DNA from: Bacillota bacterium
Lineage (GTDB): Bacteria; Bacillota; Bacilli; Bacillales_A; Planococcaceae
Length of the DNA stretch: 64,000 nucleotides
Assembly: GCA_018816185.1 (NCBI GenBank)
Contig: JAHIWI010000150.1
Coordinates: 1 to 64,000 of the forward strand
Reading direction: 5' to 3'
Part shown: piece by piece, positions 38,210 to 49,125 of the stretch
How positions within the stretch are numbered: the first letter of the stretch is position 1
How the letters are laid out: each line of letters starts with the position of its first letter
Translations under genes and position numbers: made by a program
Notes under the pieces: generated by a model
What the model saw: the letters and a program-made list of their open reading frames with translations, nothing else
What the model was told of the DNA's origin: nothing
Databases searched by the model: none

Positions 38210-40027
38210 ATGGGGGATAATAAATTGACGACAAAAACGTATGCAGAAGTATGGGATTTAGATGTATTTTTCAAGGGAGGAAGTAGTTCTCCTGAACTTC
38301 GCGCGCATTTAGATACACTAAAAACTAAATTAGAATCGTTCGAGGAGCAATTGTCTTCGTTTTCAGTGCCCCAAAGTGGTTCTGAAGCAGAAAAGATTGT
38401 CTCTATAATTGATGGAATTAAACAAGTTGCAGAAAACTTAACTCAAGCAGGCGCAGTAGTAGGCTGTTATTTAGCACAAGATACAACAGATTCTCAAGCT
38501 AAATTACTTCAAGGGGAAATCGGTTCAATAGGTGCACGTTTTTCTTCTTCAATGCTAATTGTTCAACAACAGCTTTCTAAAACAGCTGATTCCGTTTGGG
38601 CTGAATTAATGAAATCAGAAGAGCTAAATGAGTTCTCTTTCGTATTGAATGAATGGCGAGATGAAGCTAAGGAATTATTGTCTGAAAAAGAAGAAGACAT
38701 GATTACAGCGCTTGGTGTTGATGGTTATCACGGTTGGGGTCAGATGTATGATCTTTTAGTTGGAGAAGTAAAAGTTCGTGTGACTGTTGATGGAGAAGAA
38801 AAAGAATTTTCTGTTGGTCAAGCTAGCAACTTAAGTTCTCATTCAGATTCAACCGTACGAAAAGAATCGTTTGAAGCGTTAGAAAATGCTTGGACTGAAA
38901 AAGAGGATTTCTTTGCTAAAACGTTAAATCATATGGCAGGCTTCCGATTAGCTGTTTATAAAAAACGTGGTTGGGATTCAGTTTTAAAAGAGCCTTTACA
39001 TACAAACCGTATGAAACAAGAAACATTAGATGCAATGTGGGGAGCAATCTCTGCGAATAAAGGACCTTTTGTGAAGTATCTAAAACGTAAAGCAGAAATT
39101 TTAGGAACTGAACAAATGAATTGGCATGATTTAGACGCACCAGTTACGGCTTCAACTGAAAAGGTTTCATTCCAAGAAGGTGCTGAATTCATCTTAAAAC
39201 ACTTCGGTAAATTTGGTCCGGAATTAGAAGCATTTTCACGAAAAGCTTTTGAAGATGAATGGATTGAAGCAGAAGACCGTCCAAATAAACGACCAGGTGG
39301 TTTCTGTACAGGAATGCCACTATCTCAACAATCTCGTATATTCATGACATATAGTGGGACGATGTCCAATGTCGCAACTTTAGCGCATGAACTTGGTCAT
39401 GCCTATCATTCGTATGCACTTCGCCCAGTACATTGGATGAACCGCAGATACGCTATGGGAGTTGCAGAAACAGCCTCAACTTTTGCAGAAATGATTGTGG
39501 CAGATGCTGCAGTTAAAGAAGCTAAGTCTGCGGATGAGAAACTAGCCTTGTTAGAGGACAAGATTCAACGCAGTGTGGCATTCTTCATGAACATCCATGC
39601 TCGATTCCTTTTTGAAACAAGATTTTACGAAGAGCGCAAAAATGGATTTGTTCCAGCCAATCGCTTGAACGAATTGATGGAAGAGGCACAACGTGAAGCT
39701 TTTGGTGACGGACTTGGAGAAGTTCACCCACACTTCTGGGCATCTAAACTGCATTTCTATATCACAAGTGTTCCATTCTACAACTTCCCATACACATTTG
39801 GGTATTTATTCAGTTTAAGTATTTATGCAAAAGCAATTGAAGAAGGAAGTAGTTTTGAAGAAAAATACATTGCTTTACTTCGTGACACAGCCATTATGTC
39901 TGTTGAAGATTTAGCAATGAAACATTTAGGTGAAGATATTACTCAACATGCGTTCTGGGAAAAAGGAATTGCTTTATGTGTTCAAGATGTTGAAGAGTTT
40001 TTAGAGCTTACTTCATCTAAAGGATGA
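38210..40027 (+). CDS. M3 family oligoendopeptidase
   Basis: 605 aa; ATLAHELGHAYHSYAL (HExGH), AETASTFAEM. Confidence 0.93.
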   Translation: MGDNKLTTKTYAEVWDLDVFFKGGSSSPELRAHLDTLKTKLESFEEQLSSFSVPQSGSEAEKIVSIIDGIKQVAENLTQAGAVVGCYLAQDTTDSQAKLLQGEIGSIGARFSSSMLIVQQQLSKTADSVWAELMKSEELNEFSFVLNEWRDEAKELLSEKEEDMITALGVDGYHGWGQMYDLLVGEVKVRVTVDGEEKEFSVGQASNLSSHSDSTVRKESFEALENAWTEKEDFFAKTLNHMAGFRLAVYKKRGWDSVLKEPLHTNRMKQETLDAMWGAISANKGPFVKYLKRKAEILGTEQMNWHDLDAPVTASTEKVSFQEGAEFILKHFGKFGPELEAFSRKAFEDEWIEAEDRPNKRPGGFCTGMPLSQQSRIFMTYSGTMSNVATLAHELGHAYHSYALRPVHWMNRRYAMGVAETASTFAEMIVADAAVKEAKSADEKLALLEDKIQRSVAFFMNIHARFLFETRFYEERKNGFVPANRLNELMEEAQREAFGDGLGEVHPHFWASKLHFYITSVPFYNFPYTFGYLFSLSIYAKAIEEGSSFEEKYIALLRDTAIMSVEDLAMKHLGEDITQHAFWEKGIALCVQDVEEFLELTSSKG

Positions 40028-40030
40028 TGA

Positions 40031-40579
40031 TTGATGATTTTATTAGAAGGAAAAACTTGTTATTTAAGGACGCTATATGAAGAAGATGCTTGGGTATTTG
40101 CCAATCTAGTTCATAGAAACCGGGAATATTGGTCCGTTTTTGAACCTAGACACCCAGACTCTTATTTTACAGAAGCTGTCCAAAAAGAAAAAATCCGTGA
40201 ATCTTTGCATCATATGAAAAACAAACGCGAATATAGTTTCGGTATTTTTGATCAGTTCACTAGTGAACTACTTGGTCATATTTCCATGTATAGCGTAAAG
40301 AGATTACCATTTTCTAGTGCATTTATCGGTTACTCTATCGATGAGAAACATGCTGGAAAAGGGATCTCTTCTGAAGCTGTTCAACTTGTTGTTAAATATG
40401 GAATGGAATCACTACAACTCCATCGGATTGAAGCGTATGTATCACCAAGAAATGTTGGATCAATTCGTGTTTTAGAAAAAGCGAAAATGCAACAAGAAGG
40501 ATTGCTACGTAAGTTGTTATTTATTAATGGGGTCTGGGAAGATCATTTTCTTTATGCAATTATTGAAGATGATTATTGA
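40031..40579 (+). CDS. GNAT family N-acetyltransferase (RimJ/RimL-like)
   Basis: 182 aa; AFIGYSIDEKHAGKGISSEAVQLVVKYGMESLQLHRIEAYV. Confidence 0.88.
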   Translation: MMILLEGKTCYLRTLYEEDAWVFANLVHRNREYWSVFEPRHPDSYFTEAVQKEKIRESLHHMKNKREYSFGIFDQFTSELLGHISMYSVKRLPFSSAFIGYSIDEKHAGKGISSEAVQLVVKYGMESLQLHRIEAYVSPRNVGSIRVLEKAKMQQEGLLRKLLFINGVWEDHFLYAIIEDDY

Positions 40580-40620
40580 AAGGGTAAGACCGCTTGGAGG
40601 AAATATCGGAAAACGATAAA

Positions 40621-40655
40621 AAACTGGTTTCTCACTTGAGAAACCAGTTTTTTTG
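40621..40655 (+). terminator. intrinsic terminator
   Basis: AAACTGGTTTCTCA-CT-TGAGAAACCAGTTTTTTTG. Confidence 0.85.
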
Positions 40656-40761
40656 TCGATTTCCCGGGAAATAAATCGAATCTAAGGGTAGATTGTGTAC
40701 AGATTGAAAAATATATCATATACTATATTCATTAAAACCAATCAGAAAAGTAGGGATTAAA

Positions 40762-41178
40762 ATGAACACTATTCCAAAACCTCTTGTACTAGCAAATCAG
40801 TGGACTATTGTCCTTGCTGTCGTAATAGCACTCCTAACACAGAATGCATGGATTTTATTCGTACCACTAGTTTCATGTGTTTTAAGTGTTTTTGTTGGGA
40901 TTCACCCAGTTATGCTGGTCGTAAAGAAATTCTTAAGTAAACCTTTAAATGAATATATACAAGAAGACAAAGATCAATTGAAATTTAATCAGTGGATGGC
41001 TATTTCATTTTTAGCCATTGCAGTTATTAGCTATATGTTCAACATGATGACAATCTTTAATATTGCGACCATTATGGTTGGCATCGCAGCAATGGTTGCT
41101 ATTCTAGGATTCTGTATCGGCTGCTTTATTCGCTTCCAATATCAACAATGGCAGTACAAACGGAAAAAAATTGCATAA
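40762..41178 (+). CDS. DUF4395-like membrane protein
   Basis: 138 aa, 4 TM-like segments; FNQWMAISFLAIAVISYMF...GFCIGCFIRFQYQQW. Confidence 0.65.
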   Translation: MNTIPKPLVLANQWTIVLAVVIALLTQNAWILFVPLVSCVLSVFVGIHPVMLVVKKFLSKPLNEYIQEDKDQLKFNQWMAISFLAIAVISYMFNMMTIFNIATIMVGIAAMVAILGFCIGCFIRFQYQQWQYKRKKIA

Positions 41179-41218
41179 AAAATCGCTTAACCAGTAAATT
41201 GGTTAAGCGATTTTTTTA
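41179..41218. terminator. bidirectional intrinsic terminator
   Basis: AAAAATCGCTTAACC-AGTAAATT-GGTTAAGCGATTTTT. Confidence 0.85.
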
Positions 41219-41231
41219 ATATCAAAGTTGA

Positions 41232-41792
41232 CTATTTATTACCGTTGACGACAACGTCTAATTGTCCAGTAGCTGGATGAATAACTAATCCATGAACAGG
41301 AACATCTTTAATCATTAGTGGATGATTAACCACCATATCTACGCTGTTTTTTACAGCTTCTTGTACATCATTAAAACCTCTTAGCCAATCACCTAATTTG
41401 ACTCCAGAATACTCAAGCATACTAATTGTTTCTTCAGAAATACCACGAGTCATCATCTTTTTCAACATTTGATCTGGATCTATTGCACTCATTCCACAAT
41501 CATAATGACCAATTATGTATATCTCATCTGCTTGAAGCTCATAAACAGCGACAAGCAAACTACGCATAATGCCACCAAAAGGATGATTGATGACGGCACC
41601 TGCACTCTTGACCATTTTAACATCACCATTTTTTAAATTCATGGCTTTGGGTAGAAGTTCCACTAATCGAGTATCCATACATGTAAGGATGACAAGTCGT
41701 TTATCAGGGAATTTTGTTGTAATAAACGGCTCATACTGTTTATCAGTTACAAATGTTTCATTGTGAATTAAAATTTCGTTTAATAAGGACAT
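41232..41792 (-). CDS. beta-class carbonic anhydrase
   Basis: 186 aa; CMDTRLVELLPKAM, KSAGAVI, GHYDCGM. Confidence 0.88.
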   Translation of the reverse strand: MSLLNEILIHNETFVTDKQYEPFITTKFPDKRLVILTCMDTRLVELLPKAMNLKNGDVKMVKSAGAVINHPFGGIMRSLLVAVYELQADEIYIIGHYDCGMSAIDPDQMLKKMMTRGISEETISMLEYSGVKLGDWLRGFNDVQEAVKNSVDMVVNHPLMIKDVPVHGLVIHPATGQLDVVVNGNK

Positions 41793-41952
41793 ATATACTC
41801 CTCCTTTTTTACGTTCCTCTTTATTGTAATTGATTTCACATACTACTTGCTACTTTCACGTCACAATTAAGTCACACCTATTTGTCGAATAGGGGGTTAT
41901 TGATTGAGGCATAGAACTTCCTTCATTAAAATAAAGACATAGTATAACTGAG

Positions 41953-43110
41953 GTGAAGGTATTGAAAGATCAATTAAAACAAAAAGCGATGACATTTCTA
42001 ACTCAATATATAAATGAAAACAATCTATCCACGGAAGTTTTAAAAGAGAGACAAAATGAAATCCTTTCTTCTATAGATGAAACAGGAACGTATGAACATA
42101 ATGTGGAAGAACTAAGGTATGGTGCAAAGCTTGCATGGCGAAATAGCACGAAATGTATTGGGCGTCTATTTTGGGAAACGCTTGATGTATTTGATGCGAG
42201 AACTGTAAGTTCAGAAACAGAAGTGGAGCGTCATTTGCTACATCATATTAAACATGCCACAAATAAAGGAAAAATAAAATCCACGATTACGATTTTTCCT
42301 GCTATAAAAGAAAATGAAATTCAAAAAGTCAAAATATGGAGTCAACAATTAATACGATATGCAGGCTATGAAGATAATAATAGAGTAAAAATAGGAGACC
42401 CAGCATCTATTCCATTAACGAAAATTGCACAAAGGCTAGACTGGAAGGGGAATGGTGATCATTTCGATATACTTCCTATTATTTATCAGTGGAATGAACA
42501 ACCTCCAATAAAGATTGATATTCCTAAGGAATCAATTTTGGAAGTACCAATCGTACATCCTTATGAAGAGAATTGGGATGAATTACAGTTGAAATGGTAT
42601 GCAGTTCCGATTATTTCAGACCGTTTACTTGAAATTGGTGGATTGTATTATCCTGCACCTTTTAATGGGTGGTATATGGAGACAGAGATTGCTGCTAGAA
42701 ATTTAGTGGATCCTTATCGATATAACCGATTGAGAGAGGTAGCCACAATATTAGGAATGGACACATCTAGTACCACCACATATTGGCGGGATCGAGCATT
42801 AGTAGAATTACAACATGCAGTCTATCATTCGTTTAAAAAAGCTGGAGTTCAAATGGTGGATCATTATACGGCTGCCCAACAATTTCAAACATTTAGGGAG
42901 AAAGAAGAGAATAAGGAGCGAGAAGTTAGAGGAGACTGGACGTGGCTTATACCACCAGTATCACCTGCATTAACTCCGATCTTTCATCAAAGAATTAATT
43001 CTGAAGAACTTTCACCAAATTTCGTAACACAAGTTAAACCAGATTTGCTCAAAAAAATAAGCGGGATGAACGAATCATCCCGCGTTAAAAGTTGCCCGTT
43101 TCATGTTTGA
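41953..43110 (+). CDS. nos: nitric oxide synthase oxygenase
   Basis: 385 aa; LAWRNSTKCIGRLFWETL, PAPFNGWYMETEIAARNLVDPYRYN, WTWLIPPVSPALTPIFHQ. Confidence 0.95.
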   Translation: MKVLKDQLKQKAMTFLTQYINENNLSTEVLKERQNEILSSIDETGTYEHNVEELRYGAKLAWRNSTKCIGRLFWETLDVFDARTVSSETEVERHLLHHIKHATNKGKIKSTITIFPAIKENEIQKVKIWSQQLIRYAGYEDNNRVKIGDPASIPLTKIAQRLDWKGNGDHFDILPIIYQWNEQPPIKIDIPKESILEVPIVHPYEENWDELQLKWYAVPIISDRLLEIGGLYYPAPFNGWYMETEIAARNLVDPYRYNRLREVATILGMDTSSTTTYWRDRALVELQHAVYHSFKKAGVQMVDHYTAAQQFQTFREKEENKEREVRGDWTWLIPPVSPALTPIFHQRINSEELSPNFVTQVKPDLLKKISGMNESSRVKSCPFHV

Positions 43111-43125
43111 TTAACGGGTAACTTT
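43088..43125. terminator. bidirectional terminator spanning the convergent nos/mreB-like stop codons
   Basis: AAAGTTGCCCGTT (43088-43100) ... AACGGGTAACTTT (43113-43125). Confidence 0.7.
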
Positions 43126-44118
43126 TTGTATTTTGTCCATCATTACTAATGATCGACCAGTACCTATTGCTACCGATTCCAAAGGATTTGGAGCTAAATG
43201 TACAGGTACAGATATTTCATTCGATAACCATTCTTGCATGCCTTTTAATAAAGCGCCACCACCAGTTAAAACCACACCTTGATCGACGATATCACCAGAT
43301 AGTTCTGGAGGACAGCTTTCAAGAGTAGCACGGATAGCTTCTAAGATAGAAAGTAATGATTCTTTTAATGTTTCTTGAATTTGATCAGAACTAATTGAAA
43401 TCGTTTTTGGTAGCCCAGTCATTACGTCGCGGCCACGAACTTCAAGAATTTCAGTCTTGTGAGGAATAAGTGCATATCCGATTTCCATTTTAATGCGCTC
43501 AGCAGTACGTTCCCCAATTAACACATTAAACTGTTTACGCACGTATTGAATGATATCTTCATCCATGCGATCACCAGCAACTTTCACTGTATTGGAAGAA
43601 ACAACACCTCCAAATGAAATGATGCCTACTTCAGTTGTGCCTCCGCCAATATCAACTATGACACTAGCAATTGGTTCACTGACAGGTAAATCTGCACCAA
43701 TAGCTGCAGCGACAGGTTCTTCTATTAAATGAACCTCTTTTGCACCACTATTTTTCACAGCGTCATGAATTGCACGACGTTCAACTGAAGTAGCTCCTGA
43801 AGGTGTACAAACCATCACATTTGGTTTACGTACGGAACTTCCTAGTTTTTTTCCTACTTTTTTCATTACTAGTTTTAACATTTCAGTTGTGATATCAAAA
43901 TCAGCAATAACTCCGTCTTTCATAGGACGGATCACAGTAATCGAACCTGGTGTTTTTCCTATCATACTTTTAGCTTCTTCGCCAAAAGCGATAACATGTT
44001 TCGTTTTCGTATCTACCGCTACTACGGAAGGTTCATTTAATATAATGCCTTTATTTTTTGTATATACAAGGATATTTGCAGTACCTAAGTCAATTCCTAT
44101 ATCAAGTCCAGAAAACAT
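43111..44118 (-). CDS. MreB/Mbl family rod shape-determining protein (MreBH-like)
   Basis: 335 aa; [45 protein letters not shown]. Confidence 0.92.
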   Translation of the reverse strand: MFSGLDIGIDLGTANILVYTKNKGIILNEPSVVAVDTKTKHVIAFGEEAKSMIGKTPGSITVIRPMKDGVIADFDITTEMLKLVMKKVGKKLGSSVRKPNVMVCTPSGATSVERRAIHDAVKNSGAKEVHLIEEPVAAAIGADLPVSEPIASVIVDIGGGTTEVGIISFGGVVSSNTVKVAGDRMDEDIIQYVRKQFNVLIGERTAERIKMEIGYALIPHKTEILEVRGRDVMTGLPKTISISSDQIQETLKESLLSILEAIRATLESCPPELSGDIVDQGVVLTGGGALLKGMQEWLSNEISVPVHLAPNPLESVAIGTGRSLVMMDKIQKVTR

Positions 44119-44357
44119 TTAGACTCCCCCTTAAACAGTTTGCTACATAAGTATAGAGGATATTAGGTATAATGCCATATGGTACTTACTGGGAAATATC
44201 AATTATTTCAAGCGTTTATAGGTCAATTGAAATAGATATTGTGAAATAATTAAGTCGCACTAACTATTTTGTTATATGACTGTTACTTCACTGACTAACA
44301 AATGTAATGAAAACGTTAAGTAATAACAAAAAAACAATCGCCCCTAGGGACGATTGC

Positions 44358-44498
44358 TTAAAAACGAGTTTCAGGTTTTGGATCTATTATTTCTGCATCA
44401 CGAGATACCATTGCTTTTGTAAGATAATGCATAATTGTAACTCCAGTAACTCCTATTGCAATCATAAATCCAATGACGATGATAATTCCGAAAGTCAA
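44358..44498 (-). CDS. small membrane protein, 46 aa
   Basis: TTG start after AAAGGAGAA RBS; LTFGIIIVIGFMIAIGVTGVTIMHYLTKAMVSRDAEIIDPKPETRF; CAATCG...CGATTG hairpin downstream. Confidence 0.6.
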   Translation of the reverse strand: MTFGIIIVIGFMIAIGVTGVTIMHYLTKAMVSRDAEIIDPKPETRF

Positions 44499-44598
44499 AT
44501 GAATTCTCCTTTCTACTTAACCAAGTATTTATTACTTAAAAGTATACATGATTAAGAGAAAGAATTATAGAGAAAGAAATTGGATTCTTTGGCAGTGA

Positions 44599-45831
44599 TT
44601 AAAATGCCCAGTTTCCTTGTTTGAATACTGCTTCTTTTGTTCCGTCTTCCAAGATTCCGTCAATATCCATTGATTCAGAACCAATCATGAAGTCTACATG
44701 TGTAATACTTTGGTTTAAACCATGTTCTGCTAGTTCTTCTTGAGACATTTTTTTGCCGCCTTCAAGACAGAAAGCATACGCACTACCAATCGCTAAATGG
44801 TTAGATGCATTTTCGTCATAAAGTGTGTTGTAGAACAATAAGCCAGATTCAGAAATTGGCGACTTGTGAGGTACTAATGCTACTTCTCCAAGATATTTAG
44901 CGCCTTCATCAGTTGCAACAAGTTGCTCTAAAACTTCTTGACCTTCTTTCGCTTCTACACTAACAATTCGACCATTTTCAAACGTGATTTTGAAATCTTC
45001 GATTAAATTACCGCCGTAGCTCAAAGGCTTCGTACTTGAAACATAACCATTTACACCTGTTTTTAAAGGAACTGTAAATACTTCCTCAGTAGGCATGTTT
45101 GCCATGAAAGCATCACCTTTTTCATTGATACTTCCGGCACCACACCATAGGTGACCTTTAGGCAATTCGATTGTTAAATCTGTGCCTGGAGCTGTGTAGT
45201 GTAATTTGTGGTATTTCTTTTCATTTAAATAATCAACTTTTGTATGCAATGTTGCATCATGGTCAGTCCAAGCTTGGATTGGAGATTCTACGTCTGCACG
45301 AACCGCTTTAAAGATTGCTTCCCAAAGCGCAGGAATTTGTTCTTCAGTTGGAAGCGAAGGGAATACCTTAGCAGCCCAAGCTACCGATGGAGCGGCTACC
45401 ACAGTCCAGCTGATTTTATCAGATTGTACATATTGACGGTATTTCGATAACGCAGTACCTGATGCTTTTTGGAATGCAGAAATTCGAGACGATTCAATCC
45501 CTTTTAGTAAATCAGGGCTTTGCGACATGATGCTCATAAATGCAGCACCGCCATCAGCTAATGTCATACGTTCTTGAACTTTCCATTCTGGGAACTCAGA
45601 AAAAACTTCTTCAGGTGCTAATTCAAAGCGAGTGCGAGTGATCACATCATCAGACCAATCAACATAAACATTTTTAGCGCCAACTTCATATGCCGTTTTA
45701 ACCAATAAACGAACGAATTCGGGATTATCAATTGTTGCAGCAATATATAAGTTTTGACCGGGTTGAATATTTACACCAACTTTAACTGCTAACTCAGCGT
45801 AATTCGTTAATTTTTCATTAAAATTTGTCAT
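44599..45831 (-). CDS. M29 family aminopeptidase (AmpS-like), copy 2
   Basis: 410 aa; clear paralogue of 30688-31917. Confidence 0.9.
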   Translation of the reverse strand: MTNFNEKLTNYAELAVKVGVNIQPGQNLYIAATIDNPEFVRLLVKTAYEVGAKNVYVDWSDDVITRTRFELAPEEVFSEFPEWKVQERMTLADGGAAFMSIMSQSPDLLKGIESSRISAFQKASGTALSKYRQYVQSDKISWTVVAAPSVAWAAKVFPSLPTEEQIPALWEAIFKAVRADVESPIQAWTDHDATLHTKVDYLNEKKYHKLHYTAPGTDLTIELPKGHLWCGAGSINEKGDAFMANMPTEEVFTVPLKTGVNGYVSSTKPLSYGGNLIEDFKITFENGRIVSVEAKEGQEVLEQLVATDEGAKYLGEVALVPHKSPISESGLLFYNTLYDENASNHLAIGSAYAFCLEGGKKMSQEELAEHGLNQSITHVDFMIGSESMDIDGILEDGTKEAVFKQGNWAF

Positions 45832-46013
45832 TCAATAAAAACTCCTTTTCGATCAGTCTACATCTATAGTAGCAATTTTCTAAGGAGTAAATCAATTGTG
45901 AAATTCGTATGTCGAAATAAATAATAGAATGTCGTTTTTTTTACTTACTTTACTTCAAAAAAATGCTTAGAATCCGAAATAAGTAGAAGAAAGAGAATTT
46001 TGGGGGTACAGAA

Positions 46014-46817
46014 ATGGATTTATCATCAGTTGTTGGACTTATTTTGGCGTTTATTGCCTTACTTGCAGGGATGGTTTTTAAAGGAGCAGGACTACATGTA
46101 TTAATAAACCCTGCGGCTTTCTTAATAATAATTGTTGGAACAGTAGCGGCAGTTACAATCGCCTTTCCTATGAATGAATTAAAGAGAGTTCCAAAATTAT
46201 TCAAATTAATATTTAAAGAACAGAAACTACAATCAGACGGGGAAATCATTCAACTATTTTCTCAATGGGCTGATTTAGCAAGAAGAGAAGGGTTATTAGC
46301 TTTGGAGGGCAAAGCTGGTGATGTGGATGACCTGTTTTTAAAAAATGGTCTTACGCTTGCAATTGATGGACAAAATGCGGATTATATCCGAGACGTTTTA
46401 ACTGAAGAAGTAGAAGCGATGGAAGAACGTCATTTAAGTGGTGCACTTATATTTACTCAAGCGGGTACATACGCTCCAACCCTAGGGGTATTAGGAGCGG
46501 TTATTGGTTTAATCGCGGCATTAAAAGATTTAAATGACATCGATAAACTTGGATACGCTATCTCAGCTGCTTTTGTGGCAACATTGCTAGGGATTTTCAC
46601 TGGATATGTGCTATGGCACCCATTTGCAAATAAATTAAAACGCAAATCAAAACAAGAAGTTCGTCAAAAAATGATGATGATTGAAGGGATTCTTTCGGTT
46701 TTAGAGGGAGAAGCTCCACGTGTTATTGAACAAAAGCTTTCTTCTTACTTATCTTTGGAAGAACGACAAAAAATAATGGGCGAAAGCGGGGCGGATGGCC
46801 TTGGCAAGGAAGCATAA
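46014..46817 (+). CDS. motA: flagellar motor stator protein MotA
   Basis: 267 aa; GAVIGLIAALKDLNDIDKLGYAISAAFVATLLGIFTGYV. Confidence 0.92.
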   Translation: MDLSSVVGLILAFIALLAGMVFKGAGLHVLINPAAFLIIIVGTVAAVTIAFPMNELKRVPKLFKLIFKEQKLQSDGEIIQLFSQWADLARREGLLALEGKAGDVDDLFLKNGLTLAIDGQNADYIRDVLTEEVEAMEERHLSGALIFTQAGTYAPTLGVLGAVIGLIAALKDLNDIDKLGYAISAAFVATLLGIFTGYVLWHPFANKLKRKSKQEVRQKMMMIEGILSVLEGEAPRVIEQKLSSYLSLEERQKIMGESGADGLGKEA

Positions 46818-47565
46818 GAAACATCGGCATGAAGAACATATAGATGAATCTTGGCTAATTCCCTACGCAGATTTATTGACACTGTTATTAGCATTATTTA
46901 TCGTGTTATTTGCTTCGAGTACAGTGGATGTACAGAAGCTCGAAAACCTATCCGTTGTATTTAATGAAATTTTTGATGGTGGTATGGGGGTAATGGAAAA
47001 CCCATCACCAGCTCCACTGCCTATTCCAGAGGCTCCAAATGAATCTGATCAAGAAAGTTCAGCTTTCATTGAAGATCAAAAATCACTCGAAGAAATTCAA
47101 AATAGAGTCGATGAGTACATTGCAGTCAACGAACTTGAGAGTCAATTAGCAACTGAGTTAACAGACGAAGGTTTACTATTAACCATTCGTGACAGTGTAT
47201 TATTTGACCCTGGTAGTGCAAATATCAAAACTGAATACAGTCAAATTGCTGCAGAAATCGCTACATTGTTAGAATTTGATCCTCCAAGAAGCATCATTGT
47301 TACAGGACACACTGATAATATTCCAATGAATACATCAGAGTTTGCCTCCAACTGGGAACTAAGTGTTATGCGTGCTGTGAACTTCTTGAAAATGGTTGTT
47401 GAAAATCCAGATTTAAATCCATTGCTATTTAGTGCAAAAGGATATGGAGAATTTAAACCCATCGCATCAAATGATACAGCTGAAGGTAGAGCACAAAATA
47501 GACGTGTTGAAGTTTTGATTCAACCCTTAGTGTTGAAAGATGGAACTGAGTCGAATACAAATTAA
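46795..47565 (+). CDS. motB: flagellar motor stator protein MotB (OmpA domain)
   Basis: 256 aa; DESWLIPYADLLTLLLALFIVLFASS, GHTDNIPMNTSEFASNWELSVMRAVNFL. Confidence 0.92.
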   Translation: MALARKHKKHRHEEHIDESWLIPYADLLTLLLALFIVLFASSTVDVQKLENLSVVFNEIFDGGMGVMENPSPAPLPIPEAPNESDQESSAFIEDQKSLEEIQNRVDEYIAVNELESQLATELTDEGLLLTIRDSVLFDPGSANIKTEYSQIAAEIATLLEFDPPRSIIVTGHTDNIPMNTSEFASNWELSVMRAVNFLKMVVENPDLNPLLFSAKGYGEFKPIASNDTAEGRAQNRRVEVLIQPLVLKDGTESNTN

Positions 47566-47618
47566 TAAATTTTTTTTTAAATAAACATGGGGCTGTTCCA
47601 AGAGTCCCATCATAGAAG

Positions 47619-47658
47619 CAGGGAGAGAAAAATATGAATTTTTCTCTCCCTGTTTTTT
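47619..47658 (+). terminator. intrinsic terminator
   Basis: CAGGGAGAGAAAAAT-ATGA-ATTTTTCTCTCCCTGTTTTTTT. Confidence 0.9.
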
Positions 47659-47828
47659 TATGAGTGTATTAAAGGACGAGGTTGATACTCCTGCCATGCT
47701 TTTATAATATCCCCCGTCTTAGTTGGATATTTATGTTAAAATTATAATGAGATTGTGAAGGAATTGCATAAAATAATGCAGCAGGATAGTTCAATTAATT
47801 AATATTTAAATTTTTAGGGGGATTTTTA

Positions 47829-48026
47829 ATGAATATAGTTAATATGTCAATTGTAATATCTATTATAGTATCCATTGTTGGATTAATAGCTCTTTATGCA
47901 GTTATAGAAGCAGCGGTCAAAAATGGTATTAACAATTCAATAATTGGGCAATTTCTTGAAAAAAAGAATGAAATTGAAGAGGATAAAAAATCTTTTCTAA
48001 ATGATGATTTAGATAACAAGAATTAA
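47829..48026 (+). CDS. small membrane protein, 65 aa
   Basis: MNIVNMSIVISIIVSIVGLIALYAVIEAAVKNGINNSIIGQFLEKKNEIEED; AGGGGG RBS. Confidence 0.6.
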   Translation: MNIVNMSIVISIIVSIVGLIALYAVIEAAVKNGINNSIIGQFLEKKNEIEEDKKSFLNDDLDNKN

Positions 48027-48588
48027 AGCAATCATCCACCAACTTTTTATTTATCTAAGGAAGTAGGTTAGTTCATTAAGGTTCATAAACGAAAAATGGG
48101 GTTGGTGTCAGACTAACGCAAGGGCTCTATGGCACCATAGTTCATCGACCTATCCATAGTAATCTATAACCGTTCTACTCACATTTTCATCCTCTGTGGT
48201 GCAGCGCTGGTATTGCGATGCATCGGTGGCTAACACAGCAGGATAGTTAAATAATGCGGAAAAAGAAAATGTGCTGAAAGTGTTAATCAGATTAGATAGG
48301 GTTGGCGTGTAAGTGCTAACTTCCGAGGCGGTGGTCAACCTACTACGGTGTATACGTGATACAAGCCACTTGAATAAGTAAATCGCTTCTTTGCTGACTA
48401 ATTATCTTTTGGGAAAACATGTATAGTTAATAAACTCCTGTCTAATTAAGCTTTACAAGAGTTGGAAATCAGTTCTGTCTGATGTTCAACTCTTTTTTTA
48501 GTTTTTTTTAAAAATGTGCATCCTCAGCAACTTTAACTTCGCCTAAAAGGTAGAAACAAAAAGGGGGTTCTCCTCATGGGAAACACTG

Positions 48589-49125
48589 ATGATACGGATC
48601 CGTAATGGCGAGGACGAAGCTTTTGCTCAACTAGTCAATCCTTTGATCGAAAAGGGATACAGAACCAGTTTCAGTATCCTCAAGTCGAAGGAACAGGCAG
48701 AAGAAGTTGTTCAAAACTCCATGATCGAGGCGTATCGGAATATCATGAGTGGAAAGGAAATCGTTTATTTCAACACTTGGTTTTATAAATTGGTCTCCCA
48801 CCGCTCAATCGATACTTGGAGAAAGAATGTCCGCCTAAATGAATCTCCGATTGATATCGAACTGGTGACAGACAAACATGGCGTGCTGGAAAGCGTGTTA
48901 AAAGACGAAACCGAAAACGAGATTAAAAATGGCATCTCGTCCCTCGACAACAGGGACTATCGTAACATTCTCATCCTCTACTATTACCAAGAGCAAGCAA
49001 TTCAAGAAATCTCAGATTTGCTGGGACTGAAAAATTCGACAGTCAAATCCCATCTTCGCAGAGCGAGGAACGCTCTGAAAAAACGGTTGACGGAAAATCG
49101 CTTTATAGGGGTGAATTCACAATGA
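48589..49125 (+). CDS. ECF-type sigma-70 family RNA polymerase sigma factor
   Basis: 178 aa; sigma2 EEVVQNSMIEAYRN, sigma4 IQEISDLLGLKNSTVKSHLRRARNALKKRL. Confidence 0.88.
   Translation: MIRIRNGEDEAFAQLVNPLIEKGYRTSFSILKSKEQAEEVVQNSMIEAYRNIMSGKEIVYFNTWFYKLVSHRSIDTWRKNVRLNESPIDIELVTDKHGVLESVLKDETENEIKNGISSLDNRDYRNILILYYYQEQAIQEISDLLGLKNSTVKSHLRRARNALKKRLTENRFIGVNSQ

Noticed and set aside
41953-43110. NOS without a reductase domain as a novelty
   Set aside because: Bacterial NOS proteins are normally oxygenase-only, so this is expected.
48150-48338. 62-aa - strand ORF MTTASEVSTYTPTLSNLINTF...
   Set aside because: No RBS and no recognised domain; may be remnant sequence, so not called as a gene.
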